DNA of 64,000 nucleotides from Rotaria socialis (taxonomy: Eukaryota; Rotifera; Eurotatoria; Philodinida; Philodinidae), in assembly GCA_905331475.1 (NCBI GenBank), contig CAJNYU010004309.1, positions 1-64,000 of the forward strand, given 5' to 3'. The notes below the pieces were generated by a model that did not search any database, was not told where the DNA came from, and saw nothing but the letters and a program-made list of their open reading frames with translations. A program made the position numbers and the translations under genes. Position 1 is the stretch's first letter. Each line of letters opens with the position of its first letter. Shown here piece after piece: positions 21,529 through 34,426 of this stretch.

Positions 21529-23047
21529 TAAACCACCAATTATTAATGGTATCGTGATAAAGAATTGAGATAGATTTCTTCGTACAAAAAGGTATCAATA
21601 CAGGTATTTCTCTTTAATTAATAGCAGTAAAAAACAATAATTCGAGCATCTTTGATCATAAAAATTGCATTCAAATAGCATATGCGACTCAATGAATGAA
21701 CCCGTTCTGGAAGAGGGATTTTTTCGTTTTGTAATAAATCGTTTAGATGTAAATTGGGCTGAGCTACCGAGCTTAAGATATTTTTAGATTTTGAAAATCA
21801 GCTCGTATTATATTCAGAAATTGGTGCATCGACTGTATAGTATTTCAATAATTGTCCTACAACACCGTATAATTACTGTTACTACTGAATTTTCATAAAT
21901 AAACTGTGTGATTAGATGAAAATTCAACAACGAAATCATTTATACAACTTGATTATCAAGTACTATTGCAGTATATAATGAGAAAACCAAACTGTCTCTC
22001 TTATTCCATAAGTTACGTTTATTCATATTGATATATGAAACCGTTCCTATTAATTTTCTTATATTTTGTAAGTTCTAAACTTTTCAATTGTTTTTAGAAT
22101 CTCGAAAAATGAAGTGTATGCTTTTTCGCTTTGTACTATTCATGCTTGAACATCAGTAATGGGCCATAGTTAAATTTTCCTGATCATGCAGTTCAACTGT
22201 GAGTATTGGTTGTATATTAATGCCTCATGGATTTTCATTTATTATTTAAATAGTTTCAGATCATAATTCTATTCGAATCACAGGGTTGCATTTTAAACTG
22301 AGAGAAGTATTTCGGTAAGTATACATGCAATTAAAACGTGAAGTCAAATTGTATTTGTTCAATATCATATTGTAGTTTTATTCAATCTGATCCGATATGA
22401 CGATATGTAGTAATCTTGCATGGATTATTTGTGGAAACATCTTCGTCAGTTGTAAGTTTTTTAATTCTTGTTGGTAAGTCGGGTCTCGAGCGAGACTTAC
22501 CACTTTTGTGATTGTCCTGAAATCAGAAACAAGAATTCACTTATATTTTCTTTCGGGTTTGTTTTTCTTACTGATTTATTAACGTTTTGTATTCGCAACT
22601 CCTGTTGTTGTTGTTGTTGTTGTTCTTCTTCTTCTTCTTCATTTTCAGCATCATTATCACAACCCTAAAGTTCACATAAGAATAAAATCCCTAGATTAGC
22701 ACAAGTCTACCCCGAACAAAAGAAAATAAAACAATTGCGAAATGTGTCGAAACTAGAATTCGACGTATAACTCGTATCTAAACAGTACTTTGTTGAATAA
22801 AATTAAAATGATCAAATGCGAAGATATCATCGGAAGATTGAAATTTGTTTTTGAAATAAATACAGTGATGACAGAATACTCATAAATTTAAAAAATCGTA
22901 ACTCTTATTACATTGTGTTCCTCAAGTTTCTTGATAAAAAAATCGCATAGGAATCGATAAACTTGTTTGTAACTTAATCGAATTCTTTTGTCAAAATATT
23001 ACGAGTCTCATAAGTAAATATACTATATCAGTGTCAGAATTTTCTAT
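21529..23047. other. Intergenic with a TTG/TTC microsatellite
   Basis: A (TTG)n-(TTC)n microsatellite lies at about 22600-22643. I see nothing else that I can support as a gene. Confidence 0.45.
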
Positions 23048-25108
23048 TTATTTATCGGAAGAAATTACATTCGACGCATTTGTTTTCTCACAGACAGTAC
23101 TTGCTTGGTATTCATCATAGTTTCGAATATTTCTAACTGAAATGCCTGCAGATCGTTCACGTCCGATTCTAGAAGTAAATGTTTCAATTTATTAGCGATA
23201 CATTCTAGGAAAGAAAACTGATTGGATAAGTATCCTTACATTTTTGCTTTTGTCATCGATCTGGGCTCAGGATCAGGTAATGGCGTGAGCTCTAGGAAGT
23301 AGTACAAATATGTCAGATAAGCAATTATATTAGTGTAAGTAAAATGCAAACTCATTGGTGGTAGTTTCATTGATAATGATCGTTTATCTGGACTTTGCTC
23401 AGATGGAGAAAAGTTGGACTTTGCCGAGAGATGACGATTCATCTTCGAAGAGATTATCGAATCTTCTCTAAGAGGCGATTGGTAATTGTCGTCTGAATTC
23501 GTTCTTTCTCTTTTGGATTGTAATAACGGTTGATCCTGATTGTCACATTCAATGTAAAACGGTGCAGTTGGTGTCTAAAAGTGAATGAACGAAACTATGT
23601 ATATATTCTCACTACATATACAATGATCACTATAGGAGGTGATAATGGTGGTGTAATAGTCTGTGATAACTTTGTTTTGTTTCTTGGTTTAGCTTGTGAG
23701 CGAGAGTCAGTTTGATATGGCAATCTTTCTCTTATTTCCATATAGCGACTATAATTTTTAAATGCTTTATTCAATTGATCGTTACATTGGAGTAGATCAA
23801 CTAAGAAAAATAGAATAGACAATTCAAAACTCATGTATCAATCTACCAGCAATATCTTCAACAGCTGTCAATGAGAGAAGGCTAACAATGCGTGCTTGCA
23901 TCATTTTACAGACTTCGTATAGATCCTAGTTAAACAAAAAACACACAAAAAGCAATGTTTGACTTTTCCTATAGACTCTGCTTACTAATAGTAATTGCCA
24001 ATCGAACGAATGTTCATTGCCTGGTTCTAATGTAGAAAGCATTTCATCAAGCACATGAACGTTTGTATGTACAATGTCGAGTTCGCTTCGAAGTTTAGCA
24101 ATCTGTATATCGGATAAATGTTGAATAAGTACTGATGTACCACTACTATTTAAACGCAGATTTGAATAGAGTGATTCATTGTTTCGATTCGAGACAGATG
24201 ATGTTTTCTAATCACAAACAACTAATATATAGAGACAGATTTTCATTGCAATCTTACAGGTCTAGTCATGGTTTTGGTTGCTGATGGGGACTAAACATAG
24301 TTGATTTTAATTAGAAATAGGTGATAATAGTAAATACATCATACCGTTTTTGGTATGGCTGAAGTAGGACGAGTGGATTTAACCTATCAGAGTCAAAACA
24401 AAAACGCGACTTGATTATTCTTAAAGAAAAAATCACCTGGTTGTTTGATCCTGCCTTATTAGTATGATTTTTATCAACCGGCGGAAATTCATAACCTTGC
24501 TGTTTGCATTCTTCATAGAGTTCTTGGATGATTTCAAGATCAGAATTATCACAAAAGATAACTGCCCAATGCTGTTATTTTTTTTTACAGAAATGAGTAA
24601 CTATAAACGAAAAAAAGACTTACTTGAATCATGTTAAGCACTTGTTTTTCAATAGGTTTAGGTGGATTATTCTTCGAAGCGATAACACTTTTGAGTGATT
24701 TGAGAAATGTTTCATTACCTAGATGTATATGAAACATTTCTCCACAATTGTTTACCAATGCTTCAAGCAACTAGCATTATAGACACAAACAATCGAGCAG
24801 GACTTCAATAAATTGAAATGACTTACAATAAGTGTTAATACAATAGATCGCCATCCGAAAGTAACTGGATTTTTGCGTAGATTTTTTCGAATTTCTATTA
24901 TTGCCATTTCGGCACTTTGAAAAACATGTTTTAGAATTCGAACGAAAGACATATAAACAAATAATTACCTATTCTTATTTGTAGCTATGCTGTCACAGAT
25001 CTCCATTATCAGTGTCCAGTTCTCGTTCGGATTATTCGGATCTGTCACTAGTTCAATGGCTTCCTGAAGTGAATTTGTCGATAAACTTGTTCGTGAAAAA
25101 TGATCCAT
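23048..25108 (-). CDS. TOM1: TOM1-like VHS-GAT endosomal sorting adaptor
   Basis: Twelve exons with consistent phase give 482 residues: 25108-24969, 24914-24827, 24770-24624, 24571-24437, 24383-24345, 24290-24258, 24207-23986, 23925-23847, 23800-23631, 23574-23352, 23291-23240, 23168-23048. Exons 1-4 encode a VHS domain (NWTLIMEICDSIATN, LLEALVNNCGEMFHIHL, SKNNPPKPIEKQVLNMIQ). Exons 7-9 encode a GAT domain (VLDEMLSTLEPG, CKMMQARIVSLL, LLQCNDQLNKAFKNYSRY). The rest is a disordered, serine/proline-rich tail. Family knowledge: TOM1 binds ubiquitinated cargo, clathrin and Tollip on early endosomes. GGA proteins share the VHS-GAT layout but add a GAE ear, which is absent here. The ATG follows one base after a TATAG acceptor. 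Confidence 0.88.
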
Positions 25109-26010
25109 CCTATACACGATGCCGATGCCACCAATGATGTTAATATCTGCAATAAAAATAGTATCCATTCTTTTATTGAACGAAGATGGAGTTCACCAGA
25201 GGACACTCATTTTTTGTTTTATGAGACATTACAGTGTATGAGAACTACCTTTTTCTGAGTTTACCTGAATGTGAGCGAGATTGCACATGTTTTCTCACTT
25301 ATTCACAACCGTCGACCAAACACGACAAAATAAAGGCTTCAGTACATACAAAAAACAAAGTAGAGAAGGAAAGATCGACAAAATTTGCATGAGATTCTTT
25401 CATTGCATAGTACTCTTTTGTTTACATCAAGCGACAAGCAAAATCTATAAATAGACTGGTAGAAGAGTAGCAAAAAAAGATCTAAGTAATTAAACGTACG
25501 CTCAAGTTCAGAGTGAAAAAAATAGATGAAAACGAAAAGAAAGTCACGACGCATGAAAGAAAAATTAAAATGTTAAAATAGAAAATGAAAAATACTCAAG
25601 CATCAGAAAAGGTTGTTAATTAAAGTAGTAAAACAAACCAAATAAAGTTGATTTGATTTGAAACAATATTACATCGTTCTTTGTGGACTGCTAAATAGAG
25701 AATTATTGTGATTAAATGAAATAATATCTAAATGGAAGAGATGACTATCAAATAAATCCAATTGAGATATAAACAGTTGATTGTGTTAGACTTTGCTAAA
25801 CTCTGATATGAAAACCTTTGAGGGACGAAAACAAGACAGCGTTTAAGTGATATATAACTTATTCTAACAACAATTGATATTTTAATTTTTATAAAAAATA
25901 ATCATTTCAAGGATATGATTCGTGTAGAATATAAATTACATTGATATAGATAATGACACAGGCCATTTTAGAAATTCAATCCCATGTCGCACATTTCTTG
26001 TCACTATCGC
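25109..26010. other. Upstream region of TOM1, no gene seen
   Basis: AT-rich sequence that presumably includes the TOM1 promoter. No other feature is supported. Confidence 0.4.
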
Positions 26011-26432
26011 CGGTATACCGCGGTACTCATAATAACCGGCAGTGTACCGACAGTTTACTGGAGGTAGCGCTTATAAGCTCAGGTTCCAGCTAAAAAGGCT
26101 TCCAGAAATCGTTTTTTGTCAAATCCCGATTTATTTCGGAAAAAGAATTCGAATTAATCGAAAAAAAGACTATATTAGAATATATTTTGCGAATTATTAT
26201 TTCTACAGCGACATCTTTAATAAAATATTTATCTCATAAATGGGACTGATTCGAGACCTGTGGCTACTACAGGCGGCTCAGGCACATCGACATTATCAGA
26301 TTGCACCGAATTCAACACGATTCTGCCGGTTTTAACAGACGTAACAAATATTCAGTCGTTTCTATACTAATTATACAAAAGGATGCATCACTTTCGTGAA
26401 AAGCCGGCGGTATACCGCCGGTTTTTTCCGGT
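26011..26432. repeat. Palindromic CGGTATACCG repeat, probably a decayed transposon
   Basis: GC-rich islands stand out at both ends: CGCCGGTATACCGCGGTA at about 26009-26026 and the perfect palindrome CCGGCGGTATACCGCCGG at about 26403-26420. The interior includes further CCGGC motifs. The ends resemble those of hAT-like elements but I could not define terminal repeats or a target duplication. Confidence 0.45.
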
Positions 26433-26689
26433 TTGAATCATATGGGATAGCAACAAATATTTTCACTTAGTCAACTTCATCTATTTTCTAATATGGTATG
26501 ATTCATAAATTGGCGATAAAACTTTTTGAATTTTTTTATTATTATTAAATCTCATGAAGTTGATTTCGGTTTTGGATGGCCTTCTTTGACAGTAACATAT
26601 TGTACGAAATACGAAGAGTTTGAACCATGATATATATATATATATATATCTACATTTTTGTTCGATATGTTTACTTTTGAATAATTAGA

Positions 26690-27084
26690 AAAGTTCAAGT
26701 TCAACTTGATATGAAATCGAAATTAAGACAACAATCATACATTGTACTCTAACGGATAGTAATCTTAATATAATCGATGAAATCGTTGATGGAAAAGCAA
26801 ATGATGATTTAATGAATTTTTTTCATCGAAATCAAATTCATCGAGAAAGAACTATTGTTGTAGCTGGCATGTATTTAGGTCGGATTCGAGCTCATCTCAA
26901 ACAATTAGCACCTCAATTTAATGAATTTTGTCATTATCGGTCGATTGATGTTGATGTTATTTCATTAATATGTGAAAAATGGTTTCCAAATATTTATAAA
27001 CAACGACCTTTGATCAAGGATGAAAATCAATTAAAATATTCTATTGACCTTCTTCGTTTTTATCGTTCGACTATATTTAAATAG
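26690..27084 (+). pseudogene. REXO2: Oligoribonuclease (REXO2/Orn-type) relic
   Basis: The plus strand reads TIIHCTLTDSNLNIIDE and further on VVAGMYLGRIRAHLKQLAP, HYRSIDVDVISLICEKWFP and a final LLRFYRSTIFK, the order and spacing of oligoribonuclease, a DEDD 3'-5' exonuclease of short RNAs. The first motif (WxDxEMTGL) appears only as a degraded VQLDMKSKL in another frame. The last catalytic block (AHRALDDI) is replaced by a sequence without the histidine and aspartates. A dead copy is the simplest reading; a diverged non-catalytic short protein starting at 26812 (90 residues) cannot be excluded. Confidence 0.6.
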
Positions 27085-27822
27085 AAAGACAAAAAAAGGT
27101 TTTTCTTTTATCATTGATGTTTTTTATAAAATATAAAGAAGAAGGGTCAAAATACTTTTTACTGAATGTTGTACATAGTTTCGTATCATTCATTATCTTT
27201 TTAATAGTTGTTGCTATCGAAGTTATATGGTCGTCTATGGTTGATAGATGATTAAAAGAACTATTGTCTATGCGCATCTTCAACTCCTACACCTCATCCA
27301 CCCGCACATTTATACTAACATGCAAAGATAAATTTAGCTCTTGTGCGTAGCTATACAACAAAAGTTTTGAACATAGACTTTACATTGTTTTTCTGCCATT
27401 GTCAACAAATTAGAAATAACTTGTTAGCAAACTACGGCTAATCTAGTTAGTAGCTTACATCTGACTTATTAAAAGCTCAATTAAACATTCATGCGCCTAG
27501 TTATTTTAGTTTCACTTTTCTTTTTGTCCATGTTCAGTACGTTCTTATTTTTAGTTCGATTTCGATTTTCTTAATATTCTAGTTCATAGATACAATTGTG
27601 ATTGTGACCGCATACGATTCTAATAGAATCATGTATATATTACACAACGGATGAGAAATATATTGAAATTCATAAGTATTTCGATATATTATTATTTCGT
27701 TCTTTTTCTTCTTCTTCTTCTTCTGGATTTACCAACAGCAGTCTTTACGCAACAGTTGAATCACCGGCGGCCTTCATAAAACATAAATAGTTGCAGATAA
27801 AAACACATGTAAGAAATTTAAC
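27085..27822. other. Intergenic with a TTC microsatellite
   Basis: A (TTC)n run lies at about 27707-27725. No gene is supported. Confidence 0.4.
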
Positions 27823-28095
27823 ATGAGTAAAACGAAAGTACAAGAAGAAGCAAGAAAAACTAATAGTTTCAATCTCCAAGAATTCGAACGAGTTCTCTTC
27901 CATTCTTCAATTTACCAATATGTAAAGTGTTCCTACAAATATTAATAAAATAGACTATGATATGTGACTTTCTTCTCTTTTTAGGATCTGCCGATTGATA
28001 GATCTGAAAAAGAATTAAAATCATTCAACGTTTGGCTTCGACGATGTTTCATCATCCTTTTTGCTCTATTTATTCTCATCACAATTCACTTATAG
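27823..28095 (+). CDS. Predicted 69-residue tail-anchored membrane protein
   Basis: Two exons at 27823-27921 and 27985-28095 join in phase 0 across a 63-bp GT-AG intron with a TTCTTCTCTTTTTAG acceptor. The N-terminal half (33 residues, from MSKTKVQEEARKTNS) is charged and polar. The C-terminal exon has an amphipathic basic stretch and then the span CFIILFALFILITIHL, directly followed by TAG. The layout, a soluble head and one terminal membrane helix, is that of tail-anchored proteins or of SERCA-regulating micropeptides such as sarcolamban. I see no specific family signature. Neither exon is long enough to stand out as an open frame. It could be chance, but the clean splice and the terminal span argue for a gene. 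Confidence 0.5.
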
Positions 28096-30816
28096 TCTAT
28101 TCATTTGCCAGAATCTTGATATAACAGATGAAGCGTTCAAGTATTTTTCATGCCGTGCAAAAAACGCCTGAATTGCTTTTTTCGCTTTAAAATATGAAAG
28201 CTTTTACTCAAATATTTGTTAACAGTATTCAAATAAATATTTATGTGAAAGTTTGATTAGCGAATGAGAAACACTGTAATATGATATCAAGCCATTTCTT
28301 TAACCTATTCATACTAAACGTTGAGTATTTGATTTCGAGATATGATTCAATCAGAGAGAGAGAGAGAACAAGAAAAATGTTTTAGCTTATCTTAACATTA
28401 ATATTTAATTAAAATCATATGGGAGATTACTTTTATTGTAACATTTCGTTGGTAGATGGAACAGAAATTAGTACAAGTGTTTCTTAGAGAAAATTTGCAT
28501 ACCCAATTTCTTATTATCAAATACTATTTCAACAATTTAGAAACTTCCTGTTCTTGTAGTTCAATTTAATTTTGTTGTTGAGCTAGAGGGTGAGTGTCCA
28601 GATGTGAATGTGAACACCCTGTAATCTCACCATCAATGACTGCATATCTTATTCATCTAACCTATCTTACATGCATATACACTAATTCGAGAGTACGCAT
28701 TGTTGATATTCTACGCATAGAAATAAAATTTTAGATAACTAATACTTCTGAAATCGAGACCTATTCGTACAATACTATGATGCTCTTGTTAAATAAAGTG
28801 CAACTAATTATGTATGTTTATTGTATATAATTCAGTCGAGCTTTTGATAAATTGAAACAATTATGTACGGTAATAATGGTGCCAATTGTAGGATTATGTC
28901 ATTTTCATGATAAACTGACTGTTCATGATATACCAAATTTGTTTTAATATGATAGACATGAATCCTTGTAACCACAACATTTACATAAGCCTTTGTTAAA
29001 TAGACCGTCTGATAAGTATAAAACAGTTACTCTTCAATAGACAATATTTTTGGCATGGTTGAATTCTTCCTCGATATCCAGATGAAAAACTGCTGTAACC
29101 TATTCGTATACATCTAGTTACTAAAAATGACATTACCATCAATGCTGCATCGTCCAGCTGAAAATCAAAAACATGTTTTTACTTTAAAATCACTTTGAAT
29201 TGTTCGATTACATTCACAATAGCATTGCTCAAATATTTCTCTATAGCTATATGGTGCCGATCCTATACACAGAGCGCGAATATCGTAGATAAAAAAAACA
29301 GGACGATAATAGCATAGATACAATTGAATAGTTATAAATGACACAATTATTTTACTTCATTTATCCTATTCAATGGCATGCCATTATTTTCTGTGCAAAA
29401 TACAAATCAAAGAAGCAGGTGAATTTTCCTCTTGTAACTGCCATGTTCAAAAGTGAAATAATAGATGAATATTGATGAGTGCTCGTCTTGATATTTGTTT
29501 TCACTTACTTTTCATTGACCCAATCTGTCTCTTAGCCACAAGTTTGGTAAAAATAAAAGTAGTTTGATGATTTCATCTACAATTAGAGTATAGCTACACA
29601 GATTAAAGAAAGAACGGCAACTCTTCGATAATACAGTAATAAATTGGGTAAATGCTTTTTTTTCGACACTGTAGATAATCATCAACAAAGATACGAAATC
29701 TTCTGATGGAACGAAATAATTTGCTTCCCTTCAAAATTAAATAGATGGTTTATTTTCACACCTTTATAATTAAAAAATTTACAAAAAGAGAGAAACACTG
29801 AGATAGTGTGTCCAAACTCATGTTATGTGATACAATGTATTCGTTTCATTAATCTTCGAATAATACTGAGAGTCTTGATACTTCGATAATCGAGAAACTA
29901 TTTGAAGCACAAATGAACTACACTTCAAATGTTATTATGTGAAATATTACTAACTTTTCTTAGAAAATAGCAACAATTTGTTGATCAAATCGTAGTGCAA
30001 TAACCAATAGTAAAGTGAAGAATTGAAATTTTACAGGATAGTAACGTTTTTAGAACGTGTTACTTTACTCTGGACAGGGATATTGTAACATATAATAAAA
30101 ATGCTGTGTTCTATTATACTGGGGATAACAAACGAAAGTTTAATCTAAACAAGGATACAAGTAGACGAAATGCTCTATTAATAATAATCAAATTTGATGA
30201 ATTTAAAAAATTACGAAAAAATGTTAGATATGACACAGGCATGATCGAAGGGTGTGGTGGTGTGGGCAATGAAAACAAGAAAAGAAAAAGAAATTAAATT
30301 GTCCTCTATTGAGAAATCAATCATACGATTCATATCTATATTAATTTCATATTTAGATTACTAAAAAATGAAAGCTTTATCTGTCACCTTATTTTTCATT
30401 AAAAAATTTGCATTTAGACAAAAATTTTTCTTAAAAACTGTCATAAAACGCATGAGTGCATACAGGTACATTCTACTGATTTGACTATTATAACACCCAA
30501 GTTTTTCTTGACAAGTAACAAATATGGTAATTTTTCAAAAGCATAACAACCTTGAATATTTTGCTTATGCTTGAAGTGCTTGATAGTGAATACACTTTTT
30601 TGTTTTAAATGGAAATCTTTATATCTCAATGTAGAATTCGAGATAAAAGCGATTGATGTCGCTAATGTCTAGTGTGATACATAACGGTGAGAATGATTCG
30701 TTGAGTTTAATCACTTGTTTATCTAGAGGGCAAGCTTGGTTTTTTTGCTTGTTATATAACATAACATACTATTCCATTTAACAAAGGGTATAGACTCAAA
30801 AGGAATACAGAACAAT
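28096..30816. other. Gene-poor region upstream of SLC3A2
   Basis: A (GA)n tract lies near 28357-28367. Around 28835-28945 the plus strand has a short protein-like stretch (for example KLKQLCTVIMVPIVGLCHFH) soon ended by stops, possibly an unidentified relic. Nothing else is supported. Confidence 0.4.
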
Positions 30817-33432
30817 ATGAGCGAAGCTACTCGTACAAATACTGCAGGTACTACGATACCAATAGATGCTAGTGAATCGTTATTAATTGATGGAACTGAT
30901 GTTCGAACAAAAGTTGGCCATGTTGCCAAGTTCAATCAAGATGGAGACAATAATGATCTTGACGATAATATTGTACTCGATGACTTAGATAATTATAAAA
31001 AACCAAAAGGTTCTAATGAATTTGTTGGATTAACTAAAGAGGTACTTTTAAAGATAGCAAATGATTTATTCAATAAATTAAATATTTTTTTTCAAAGGAA
31101 TTAAAACAATATATAGATAATCCAAAATGGAAACATGTTCGTTTGTTAATTGCTATTTTATACATCTTATTACTTGTATTACTGCTTGTTGGATCAATAC
31201 TTTTAATCGTATTTTCACCAGGTTGTCCACCAAAACCGAAACTTCATTGGTATCAAAAAGAGATAATCTATGAAATCGATGTCATGGTATTTCGCGATTC
31301 GAATGCAGATGGTATCGGCGATATTAAAGGTTTTTATCATTTTTAGAGTAGAAGAAAAAAATGAAATATTCATTTGTATTGTCATATAGGTGTCCAAGAA
31401 AACTTAAATTATTTCGAAAAAAATAATATTAAATCAATTCTGTTTCAATCAACAATATTCAATGTAACAGGTGGAACATCACTTCATTTAGATGGACAAC
31501 GCGCTTATGATAAAAATATTGATTTACTACAAATTGATCCATTAGTTGGAAGTGATAATGATTTACAAGATTTATTGAAAATTTTTAACCGAAGAGGTAA
31601 ATAAACTATTTGAATATTTTGCATATATTGTTTTTTTTAAATAAGATATGCATTTCATTATCGATTTGCCACTATCATCAATACTTGATCCCAATGGTAA
31701 ATCATGGTATGGTTCGACTCCACTACTTAATAAAATCGATGTAATGAATTGTTTTCTTTCAATTAAACAATATATATACACATAGAAATCTTTAGAATCC
31801 ATGTACTACAAGTGCACGTGAACCAAATTTTGGTTGCATGTATTATAAATCATATGGTCGATTACCGCTTGATTTTAGTGATGACAAGATTCTTGAGCAA
31901 GCAACAGTATTATTCGACCAATAAAATAAATAGAGTTTTCTTCTAATTTGGATAAATATTTTTTTCTAGGATCGTCTGCGCCATTGGTTTTCATCGAAAA
32001 AAGTCGATGGTATTCGAGTTGATCTTCCACTTTTTTGGAATAAAACCACACGTTCCTATGATGTATCTTATAAAGCAATCAATCAATGGAATGATACTAA
32101 AAATGAAATCGAAAAGAATTCCAAACCAAAGTAAATTAATTAAAAACGAAAAAAGAATTAATTTTTTAAGAATAAATATTTAAAGATTACTTCTAATGGA
32201 TATTCCATTTGGCTTACAAGATCTTATTACTAATAGGGATTTAAGTAATCAAGTATCACATCCATTATTTATATTTAAAGATCAAACAAGACCTTCCATA
32301 AATGCTCACTCATTTGATCAACGTATAAGATTATTCGAAGGACGTGATTTATCAAAACCACAATTTTGGCAGGTTAATTTAGAGTTTCTTCATTTGTTAT
32401 ATTTTTACAAAAACATTTCTTTTTTTTTGTTTAGTTGGGATCAAAACGAAGAAGTGATGATGTTGGTATTGTTCATGAGAATCAATTACCCAGAGAAATC
32501 GTTCTGACCACTATCATGCTACTCGGTGGAACACCTGTCGTACTTTATGGTGAAGAAATCGGTCTTAATCAAGTAAGAAAGAAAAGTGCTAAGAGGTTTT
32601 CCTTAAAATATGATGTAAAGTCAGCAGAATTTTTAATCTACAATACCCTGCAAAACTGGCACTCCTTTCGCCAAAACTGTCAACTTGAATAAAATCTACT
32701 AATTATTCTTCTTGGTTATCATGTACTGAATAAAGTTTTCTATTTAGAAATCTTTTCCATTAATGCCATGGAAATCCACTGGAGAACACAGAGGATTTTC
32801 TTCGTGTTCTACCAATTCAACAAATAATTGTAAAAGCTTTATTTCATCGTTGCAAACTGGTAATCCAACAACAAGTGTTAAAGTAATTTACATTATTATA
32901 TATAGACTGAAAATAGGAATCGAAGTTTTTTTAGCGTCAAGAAGCATTAGGTGGACAATCACAAGATTCATTATTAACTGTTTTCCGCTATTTGTCAAAA
33001 TTACGTGAATATGAATCATTTCAATTCGGCTTGTTAGAATACGGTTATGACCAAAACAACAATATATTTTGGTTTATAAGAGAAGCACCAGGTCATCGAG
33101 GATACGTTGTAAGATTGTTTTTTTGTTAAATAACTTTTGAAAGATTTATTTTGTATTTTTTCTTTGAAAAGACTGTTTTCAATTTAAACCAAGGTCCCGA
33201 TGAAAAAGCGCATATATCATTATATGATTTAACTAAAGCTGATGTGCCATCGCATGTTCATTATGAATATCAATGGCCAAAAGCTCATTTGTCAACATCA
33301 AGAGAAACTCGTATTAATTCGGATAATTTATTTATTCATCCTCAATCAGTTAATATATTTTGGTGGGGAGCAAAACTTCAGAAGCCAAATATTTTATTCA
33401 AAACTGTAAAAGAACATTCACAAAATCATTAA
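30817..33432 (+). CDS. SLC3A2: SLC3A2-like amino-acid transporter heavy chain (4F2hc family)
   Basis: Eleven exons give 641 residues: 30817-31041, 31098-31329, 31390-31596, 31646-31740, 31796-31906, 31970-32130, 32186-32372, 32435-32572, 32748-32882, 32935-33108, 33172-33432. Family knowledge: this type II membrane glycoprotein pairs with SLC7 light chains and brings amino-acid exchangers to the plasma membrane. Seen here: a cytosolic head with EFVGLTKE just before the membrane (compare KFTGLSKEE in 4F2hc), one span near residues 91-113, then an alpha-amylase-like ectodomain with WYQKEIIYEIDVMVFRDSN, DLLQIDPLVGS, VDGIRVDLP and GGTPVVLYGEEIGL. The aspartate of the amylase nucleophile position is kept, but the acid/base glutamate strand reads LLLMDIPFG, so catalysis is unlikely. 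SLC3A1/rBAT is the alternative. Confidence 0.9.
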
Positions 33433-34426
33433 TGGCATTATCCTTAAATTATTCGGACAGTAGTTTTAATCTTACTAATAATCACCACTTTTAGTTTTCA
33501 TTTAAGTACTTTTCTTATCTGTAATAGTTTATTTAGCTTAACATTCTTTACTTATCTTTCTAATAGAATATAGAATCATATTGTCACGAATCAATCAAAT
33601 ACGTGATTATGAAGACATTTTAAACAGAACAAACTTGCATTCGTTTATATTTTGAATAAGATCGAACTCTCATTTTATTCTCTTGTCATACTAATACACT
33701 TGATAAAACGAACATGATTCATTTACTTGAGAAACAAGGATTCATTATCTTTTGGAATAGAGAGAATAATGTCATTTCTAGAGATCGCTTTTTATATCTG
33801 TTGAAAGTCTCTATTATTTTATTTTTCTCTCGCTAAGATTTCAAATTGTTCGTTTGGCGGAGACAGTCAATATAACATACTAATTTCCATAAGCGATCTT
33901 TATTTAATATTATTGGTTCAGATAAGTTTTTCAATAAAATTTAAAGAATCAAAAAAATTTGCTCGAATTTGAGTAATTTATTTCGAGTAAATAAATTAAT
34001 CATTCATGAAGACCAAAAACTCAAAAGTTATAATTGTATGTTCTTTTGTTTGGAAGAAAATATTCTTAGAAATTCTATGAAAACAATGATGTAAATTGGT
34101 CGAATGGAAAATAGTATCAGAATACGTCTGTTTTAGATATCGTATAAATAATTTTCTTCTAGCTAAATTAAGCGACAAGAAAATATATTATTTTATATAA
34201 TAAATGACGCTTATTAAATATGAAATAAATATCTTTATTTGTAAGACATATTTGAATGATTATAAAATAGTATCTTGGACAAAATTTATGATACTACAAC
34301 AAGAATTTTTGTTTTATTTAGTTTTTCAAATTAATCTCAGAAACATATTTTCCTCATCTATTCCATAGAACCTTATAATATTGATCATTTGAAATCTATC
34401 AGTATTTTTTTTTCTTCAGATAAATA
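33433..34426. other. Intergenic, nothing recognised
   Basis: AT-rich spacer between two plus-strand genes. A CTTCAG acceptor-like site lies 7 bases before the next start codon. Confidence 0.4.

Noticed and set aside
22468..22668. Frame ending in cysteine and serine runs
   Set aside because: It is a translation of the (TTG)n(TTC)n microsatellite.
28835..29300. Protein-like stretch KLKQLCTVIMVPIVGLCHFH and following text
   Set aside because: Interrupted by many stops in all frames and not assignable to any family, so not called as a pseudogene.
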